Shown here in pieces: positions 56,969-64,000 of a DNA stretch of 64,000 nt. A program made the translations under genes and the position numbers. Location: contig CM026426.1 of assembly GCA_014871385.1 (NCBI GenBank), forward strand, positions 26,464,453 through 26,528,452. Direction: 5' to 3'. The notes below the pieces were generated by a model. It saw only the letters and a program-made list of their open reading frames with translations, was not told the origin of the DNA and made no database searches. How positions within the stretch are numbered: the first letter of the stretch is position 1; each line of letters begins with the position of its first letter. This DNA comes from Ceratodon purpureus (taxonomy: Eukaryota; Streptophyta; Bryopsida; Pseudoditrichales; Ditrichaceae).

Positions 56969-59786
56969 ATGGCGCAGCGGGTAAGATGTCTTACTCAGTC
57001 ACTGTGGTATTCTTCATATGGTGTTCACTTGTTTACATCCTTCTTAGAGCGCTACTACTTGTGCATGCCCCTTCTATGACCAGGACGGGGACATGAAGGG
57101 CGCATACCTCTCCAAGCTCTCATACGCACAGGCTGTCGACTATTTACGTGACAATGGCGTCATCCTAGACTACAACTCCCTAGGACGCAGGGAACGGGAA
57201 TTGCAGAATGAAGCTGAGCCAGGGATCGTGCCCGGGGTTAGTACTCTATATCCTCAATGTAATGCCGCACTGTCCTAGGTCTATGAGTGAGTAGTGTCAC
57301 TGTTTCTAGGTGAAACTCTCCGAACATGTCTAATTGATGCTACGTGTACATGTTGAAATGCAGCTGACTGTGAAAAACAAGAAGGGGGAGCTGGAGCCCG
57401 TGATTCTATGCACTACAGTCTGGACGGACAAGCCGCGAATGAGAGAAGCTTATAGCATCTCAGAGTTCGATTGGCTTGTTGTCAAAGTCAATGCGCTGTG
57501 GAGAAGGAAGCATAGGACACTACACTAGAAGGCCAAGAGGATTCCGTTCTTCTGCAGGCTCTGCAATACCAACATGGTGGACAAGTCGGAACTAGCATGG
57601 CAACGGTAGCAGGATTTATGCCTCCTATACGATGCGAAAAAAGACGGGCCGCTGAAGATGTTCCAAGTTAATGGTGCGAAGGGTAACTCGGAAATCGCAG
57701 CTGTCTTCAGGACGTATAAGATGAAACTGCCATGGCAGAATGGAGGGACAGGGGGTGAGAGACCGGAGGACGAACCTAGCGTGGGTGAGGTGGAGCCAGA
57801 GGATGTGGTGAACCTGTCGGATGGGGAGAGCAGCGAGGACAGCGCATTTGCTTCCCACCCGCCCATGAACCGGTCTAGGTATGGGAAAACGGTGCCGGAG
57901 GAGATATATGAGTTAAGGCGGGGTAGGCAATCCAATGTCGCGGGAGAGGGTACTAGCACGGGAAAGAAGAAGAAGACTAGAGGAGGGCTGGACGTGTTGC
58001 CGAAGGCAGCACCTGCGACCAGGACGCCACCGAGACCTCGCGGTGCACCCCAAAGTCGAAGCGCTGCCAAAACTCCCACTTCAAGGACATCAGGCCAGAC
58101 CAGTCGGAGCTTCTTCAATGGGACGCCTCCTCCCGAGCCTCTAGACAGTATGCGTCCACCACCAGTCGGGCCGAGAGTGGAGTTGGAGCGCAAGTTGGAG
58201 AGTACGGCACTGAACTTGTTCCCTGACTGCAGGATTGCACCTGAACCGAAGAAGCCGGGTAAACCGCCCGGTCTGTACAGCTTGATAGAACAGACCGGTG
58301 ACGTAATTGACTTGGATTTGCTCACGTCGTTGGAGAAGGCGAGGGAGGCTCTCCTGACTTTGCACGCAAACGGGGCGCTAGGGCGGAAAATCTTCAACGC
58401 ATGGGGTGCATTCTCAATGGACCCCGCCATTCGGGTACGCATACCGTAATCTGTGTCTGTTTTATCTCTCTTCATTTCCTAATCACCATAGTTCATTATA
58501 ATGCATGTATCTAATTTTTATTTCATTTTTATCGCATCCAGGACGACCTCCCAATGTCGGTCTATGAAGCTGCCAAGCAGTGTTTGGAAGCATTTCGGAT
58601 CCGGGACGACGGTCTCATGAGAATGGAGATTGACGCCTTCATTACTCATCACAAAGACGTCTCCGCCTATCACCACGACATGGATACTAGGCAGAGGGTG
58701 AAGGAGGCGGTGCTGGAGCAGAGGACGGCTTACGTACAGGCGGGACTGGACAAGTATGACCGCAACCTGCTCGTGGAGTCGGAGGGGACAAAGTGGCGTT
58801 GGAGTCCCTTGTTCCTACGACTTTTGGAAAATCCTATCCCTGGATTCCTCGCGCTGCCATGCAGGCACAACGAGGAGGAATTCCAGGACATACTCACGTG
58901 GATACGAAGTCAGTGCCGAGGCCAAGAGAACTAGGTAACCCCTCCTCCTTTCGTGCGGGCACTAAAGTTATTCAGCCGCCGAGAGAACGGGAACGAGGCA
59001 CCCATGATCTGCCCTAGCGTTGGGGTTCCACATGTCTTTCTATACGACCGGATGCCGCAGGTTAAATTCGCGATGCAGGACTTGCCAACTCTGGGATTGC
59101 TGCTGTTCCCCACCATGGACACAGCTTCAGCGGAGTTCAAGAGGTTCCTGGAAGTGACTAGGACAGGTACAGGTTTCGAGGAGTTGTTGGAGGAGGCGTC
59201 CGCTTGGATCCGGGCTTGCTTCTGGAGAGCATGCAAGTATATGCTTGCCCTGGACTGTGAGGATGACCTTCGGGTTCTGTGGCTCGAAGCATCAAAGGAT
59301 AGGCGGGACAAAGCAGTTCAAACGTTCGGGCGCACCATGCTCTTGAGGGAGGCCGTAGACTTGGAATACACTCTCGGCTGCCTCGACTGGACAGGTGAGT
59401 GGAATGTTGTGCCCAGTGATGTGGTTCAGGCGATGAGAGACCTCCGTGACGCCTCCATGAAATTCTACACCACCAAGCTTTCTCCCTGGACAGGTGAACA
59501 AGGTGAGAGGGTGGACCTGGCAGACCTGGACGGCTTGGATCTACCTGTCTTCGGAGCCTCCCAGGTACTCTGTACCATGGAGGCGTTGGGCAGGGTTGGG
59601 GATTTGGAGGATCTCACGCAGGCTGCAGGGGGCGTAGGGGATGGACGCCGTGACAGTGCGGAAGGAGTGGACCGCGAATACAAGGAGAAAGGAGAGGGCA
59701 ACGTCGATGAAGGAGGTATACTGGAGCATAGGACGGAGCATATCGGGCATGACGAAGACATGGGCATAGTGGCAGAGGAGAAGTAG
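56969..59786 (+). CDS. four-exon unknown protein with three in-frame TAG codons
   Basis: Exons 56969-56980 (MAQR), 57084-57236, 57364-58434 and 58542-59786 have GT-AG borders, and every junction is phase 0. The total is 2,481 nt (827 codons) ending TAG. Within this frame lie three more TAG codons, at 57526-57528, 57607-57609 and 58932-58934, with no TAA, TGA or frameshift. Coding character continues on both sides of each (e.g. PFFCRLCNTNMVDKSELAW between the first two; NGNEAPMICPSVGVPHVFLY after the third). The protein has an ordered N-terminus, a Pro/Arg/Ser-rich disordered centre (about codons 185-290) and a helical C-terminal half with an acidic tail. I do not recognise it. It converges on the MULE gene at 60,904. 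It is either a pseudogene by nonsense mutation or a gene read through at TAG. Confidence 0.55.
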
Positions 59787-60903
59787 TATAGTGCAGGAAA
59801 GATAACCAACTGCTGTTTCATGGGACCTGTAGTCACTGTTGGATGTTTAGGCATTACTATTCTTAGCGAGGGAGGTGTAGGGTCCTCCACGAAAAGAGTG
59901 GTTCTCGGAACTGTTCACTTTCAAGGTCTAAATGCGAGTACCATGACGCTACTTTTGTAAATGCCCGCGACTGTCTTGATTTTTGTGACTGTGTCCTTGT
60001 TTGTGTTTGATCGGATAGTAAACCTATCGTTCAGGACGGACGTAGTAGGACGGTCAGCTTCCTGGACTAGAGACATGGTGAAGTATATAGAAATGCAGCA
60101 GTAAAATAAAAAAGAAAATTGAAAGTATGGAATGGAGTATAACCAGAAGTACAAAAAATGAAAAAATTTAGGAAAAAAGGAAAAAAAAGGAAGCGAAGAT
60201 GAAGGGAAAATGTTAAAAGATTTAAGAAAATAACAGAACCGATTTAAAAAGGAAATCAGAAAAATGAAAATGGGAAATGGAAAAATAAGGAATGGGATTC
60301 ATAGATCGAAAGGAAAAAAAAAAAAAAAAACAAAATAAAAAATAAAAATTAAAGGAAAACAAATTTTAAAAAAAATAAATAAAAAAAAAAAAAATTAAAA
60401 AAAAAAAAAATTATAGGAAAAAAAATTTTAAAAAATTTAAAAAAAAAAATTTTAAAAAAAATAAAATGAAAAAAGGAACGAATTAGAGAAAATAAATAAA
60501 AGAACAGCGTCCTTTCACAAATTGTAATTAAGACAGTAAACTGGAATATGGAAAATAAGGAAGCAAACATTAGACAGGACGGGCAATCGTATCACAGTAG
60601 GAGAACGACACAGCATAAACAGCAATAACATACAAGAAGAGAAATGAATAGAAGACAGGACAAGACGGTGTGACAAGAGACGAATATGGCGGATAACGCA
60701 AGGAATGGTATTAGGACAACATCCCCAACAATTCGAAGTTACGAGATTAATATAATTAATGGATAGTGCATACTCAGCCGAAGCATATTGCATACATTGA
60801 GCGCTGCACAAAATAATAAGCACATCAGTTCTCATGAGAATCATCCCGTGAGAAAAAAAAAGGACGACCTGTTTAAATACTTTTACAAGTAACCTATGCC
60901 GTC
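59787..60903. other. A-rich intergenic region between convergent genes
   Basis: It contains long A-rich low-complexity sequence (about 60,300-60,480). No gene seen. Confidence 0.5.
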
Positions 60904-62526
60904 CTAGGTAGTTTTTCGTTTCTTTCCAACATTGCCGCCCTTGTGTCGTGAACGCTCAAGGAAGCTGGGATGATGTCTAGTATTATTATCGCACTCTCCG
61001 GGCTCAAACTGAGGTTGAGATAGTGGATGAAGAAGGCCTGCACGGGCTTTAGCTTGTCTGTCAAAGATTTTCCCCTTCGCATTCTTCACTTGTGCTAGGG
61101 CAAATGCGGTCAATGACCTGTCCTCTGTAACCAATTCCTGAATCTCCCGTAATTGTTCTAGAAAATCACGGTATTGCCCATTTGGGCCAATCCGCACAGT
61201 CCGCTTATCTCCATCCTCCGCTGTGTCCTCTGCAGTGGTCACTGTCCTACTGGCGTCAAAAGCATCAATAGCAGAGTTGTCAATACCTCCTTCAATGGTT
61301 CCCCTAAGGGTACCCGCATGCCTTATAATGAAGGCGTCTTCAATATCAGGGTGCAATGTCTTAAAAACCTTCATTGCGTGCTTGCATATATTGCCTCGCA
61401 TCCCCATAGGACAGTCACATTGGGCCCAAACAGAGTCTGGACAGCTAACTGTCCAGACTGCAGGGAAATTGTTAACAGAGAGGACGAGAGCTATATCCTT
61501 CTCTTCAGGATAGATAGATACATAATCGTCAGGAATCTCACGAGCTCTAAGGACAGCCCTTGCAACGATCCCTTCTGCTTTTCTATTTTTTATGAAACCA
61601 TAGAGTTTATACTGAACTCCGTACCAATAATGAGTCAACACATCCCCTATGAGATGATATACCAAGCAATCCATCCTTCTTCCGCAAAGTCTTTGTCTTG
61701 TTTGTGTCAAGATAGACTTCAGATTAGCGTGATACGATTCTATTGCTGCATTTGTGTCCTGTCCGCAATGGGGGAAATTTCTGTTAGCCGTAACCCACAT
61801 CGACGTTTTACCACTCCAAGTCTCTTCGAAATACGAAATGAACGCCTCTGCAGCTGGAAAACGCTGTCTTAGCCCTGCTATCTTCTCCCTAGCCCGCAGC
61901 ACTGCCTCTTCTCCTTGAATAAAATCTGGAGAATACATTATCTCCTCCACTGCTTTCAGGACGCTAACCCGTAAAGTTTCGTCCTTTATTTTCTGCATGG
62001 CATTTTCCTTCCATGCCTTTCGCACATGCCACAAACAGAGCATAATAGGAAGACCGGGCCATACCTTACTGCAATTCCAGGACGTCCAGTCAGTGACCAA
62101 AATATATGTGCAAATTTAATGGAATAACAGAAACAGGGGACGACATGCATAGAAGAGGCACTTACGCAATGGCATTCAGTTCCGCCTGTGCATTGTCCAC
62201 TATTACCGAACCGGGCTCCCAATCAGGACGAGCAGCTTTACAACGCGCATTCAACTTCTCCAACCAAGGCTGGACATCCTTCTCTTTCGATTTCCCCACT
62301 ATTATGAACGCAACGGGGATGCCATTTTCCCACTCATCAAAGACCATGACAGTATAGAGTGGATACTGGAATTGGACAAAATATGTATAAGTCAGAACTA
62401 GAAAAACTGAAACTAAACCGAACCCTGGACAGCAAGCTCTATTGGACAGAAGAGTAGGTGTCATGACAGTGAATTCGTACATACCTTTGGTTCATTAGTT
62501 CCGAAGGTATATATGCATTCGTACAC
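60904..62526 (-). CDS. MULE transposase-like protein with SWIM finger (5' truncated)
   Basis: Exons 62526-62485, 62365-62166 and 62068-60904 join in frame (469 codons) through good GT-AG sites. Motifs in order: YTFGTNEPKYPLYTVMVFDE (MULE core start), SVIVDNAQAELNAIA (second catalytic Asp region), MLCLWHVRKAW (the conserved C-x2-H helix), DTNAAIESYHANLK (the Glu-bearing 'TNnaiES' motif) and a SWIM finger AQCDCPMGMRGNICKHAMKV. The usual Asp two residues before TFGTN is Ile here, so the catalytic triad looks incomplete. No start codon or N-terminal DNA-binding exon was found beyond 62,526. The C-terminus is basic (KKRKTT). It is probably a degraded or domesticated transposase. Confidence 0.7.
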
Positions 62527-63522
62527 CTATATTAGCCCTATATGGCAACCAAGCTTCCCCTCGTCGACAAGTCCAGCTGCCGCAAAAAGCAACTCGACCA
62601 GATTGACAACCAGCTGACCAACGATCCAAGGCCTAAAACATCATCAATTTGCAGACAGATTTCACTCTGGAAGAAATGGCAAAATGTTACACCGCATCTG
62701 CGGCACTGCAGTGGTGGACCGCACTAGCAGTTAGAACTAGGAAGCCATGGACACCGTTAGAGTATATACACATAGCTGCAAACATGAACAATAGTTGAAT
62801 TTTGTGACCCGATCTTAGTATGTAGCACAACGCTCAGGACTTGGCTCTGGCTCTCTCTTGCTCTTTTGTAACCCTGCCTTCCCTTGGACTCCAATTAAGT
62901 AAGACTGCTTTTGCCTACCTCGTGTCTCATGAATGCTTTGTATCTAGTTCTCTTTGCTTGCTCTATACTGTTCTAATTCCCCCCTTCTTGAACAATTGTG
63001 TTACGTCTCTCGTCTTTCCTTGGTCGACCTGGGACTCCCTGCTCGCCCTCGCCTTAGTCACACCTTGCAAACCACACCATCAAAGCTTCAGTTCCTCTCG
63101 ATCTTGTTCCCTTCTTCTTTTCCCTAACCTAAACATCAGAGTCCCTCGTCCCACAACATTGACAGCCGCCATCATTTCCCACCCCGTCCGGTTATCAGCC
63201 TAAGAACACCCCCTCACTGTCCCCTTTTGCCTATGACAGTGCTTTAGGTTCTGTTTTTCCCTTTGCCATTGCCTCCATGTGCACTAACCCAGATAACACT
63301 CCTAGATGGCCTCACGGCTCGTGACTCGCTTCCCAAGCGTAGTATAAAGGGCGGTGATCTTAGCACAAGCAGGGCGCTCCCTGACAATACGGAAAAATTC
63401 CGCGCTTACCTGATCGCCGCGGTGCTCTCAGCAAAGCCAAGAGCAAGCTTTCCGCCCCGCCATCTTGCGTTCGTGGAGAGTAGACAAGCGAGATTGAAGT
63501 TTGCCACGGCGCTATTAGGCGA
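62527..63522. other. stretch without a supported gene
   Basis: The frames on both strands are short and unconvincing. The 5' exons of the MULE gene, if they exist, should be here. Confidence 0.35.
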
Positions 63523-64000
63523 GGCCATCTAGAGAGTTGGTTGTTGCGAGATGAGTAGCTTGCTCAAGTTCTTGGGCAAGGCCCTCTTCATTAGCCCAAA
63601 ATGCGGCGATTGAAACAAATGACCTTTCGAAGCTGAGCAAAAGATGTTGCATACGGGCCTGCGGCGAGTCAAATGCGTCTAATGTTAGGGTCAATGTCGT
63701 GCAGCCATGACATGTTCATTTTCCAATGGGTAGGGCGCGGTGGTTGAGCTTCTAGTTGAATGGAGGCAAAGAGTGGATGGTGGTCTGATCTCAGGTAATC
63801 ACCACAAATTGAGTAGTGAAGGAGAAGGCGCTCCGGGGAGGCCGGGGAAGCATTGAACACGTACAACCGGTCTAGTCGTGCGAGAGCACGAGCTTCTGCT
63901 AGGCAATTGATATCCCATGAGTAGCAAAGGCTACAATTGGAGCGGGGATGATCACTTACATTTAAGGTGGTCTTCATGGCCTCAAACAGTCGTCTTTTGC
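63523..64000 (-). pseudogene. LINE-type endonuclease remnant
   Basis: On the minus strand, entering from beyond the window, the frame reads ARLDRLYVFNA ... YLRSDHHPLFASIQLEA. This matches the end of the APE-type endonuclease of non-LTR retrotransposons (the 'R-x-D-R-h-h' and 'S-D-H-x-P' motifs). A frame change near 63,690 leads to DSPQARMQHLLLSFERSF and FWANEEGLAQELEQATHLAT, the charged region between endonuclease and reverse transcriptase, ending at a stop near 63,525. No RT motif follows, so it is a truncated, broken copy. Confidence 0.5.

Noticed and set aside
57525..58475. 316-codon minus-strand ORF
   Set aside because: Antisense shadow of exon 3 of the four-exon gene; its sequence is Ser/Pro/Leu-rich without domains, and the sense exon has proper splice borders.
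49708..58934. Reassigned genetic code with UAG as an amino acid
   Set aside because: Several supported genes (e.g. those ending at 2467, 15056 and 16855) terminate at TAG; mutation or readthrough explains the in-frame TAGs better.
61174..61872. 232-codon plus-strand ORF
   Set aside because: Antisense to the MULE transposase exon containing the SWIM and TNAAIES motifs.

Overview
The window looks like nuclear DNA from a streptophyte plant. It has GT-AG introns, long AT-rich intergenic DNA, plant-type ABCC transporter remnants, MULE/SWIM transposase genes and a piggyBac element. I see nothing that fixes the lineage. The density of transposon-derived genes and the lack of recognisable seed-plant genes make a non-seed land plant (bryophyte, lycophyte or fern) a reasonable guess, but only a guess. 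No rRNA, full tRNA gene or CRISPR array was seen.

Layout. Positions 1-20.4 kb are gene-rich with moderate GC. This part holds several small spliced genes of unknown function; a large minus-strand multi-exon locus joining a ParB-like segment to a beta-class DNA methyltransferase (2.8-8.1 kb, broken in places); a MULE transposase gene (10.5-15.1 kb); a coiled-coil/RING-like gene (15.8-16.9 kb); and a divergent pair of orphan genes (18.3-20.2 kb). Positions 20.4-31 kb are very AT-rich and gene-free, with satellites, homopolymers and duplications. A second coiled-coil/RING-like gene lies at 32.1-33.0 kb, followed by a truncated ABCC transporter pseudogene (36-38 kb). Positions 38-47.8 kb hold decayed sequence and one Asn/His-rich coiled-coil ORF. 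A complete-ended 5.0-kb piggyBac element flanked by TTAA fills 47,865-52,873 and contains a nested TIR/SINE-like insertion. Positions 53-56.9 kb are repeats. At 57-62.5 kb a four-exon plus-strand gene with three in-frame TAG codons converges on a second MULE transposase gene. A LINE remnant closes the window.

The most unusual signal is a 12-14 bp near-palindrome, TGGCGCYRGCGCCA. It has 14 exact 12-mer cores and a similar number of near matches. It is dispersed (not tandem) through 0.3-18.1 kb and 31.7-34.6 kb and is absent from the AT-rich block and from everything after 34.6 kb. Copies sit in introns, just upstream of start codons, next to splice donors and 3 bp after a stop codon. The second notable item is the methyltransferase locus, whose C-terminal half splices cleanly into a continuous frame interrupted by one TAA.
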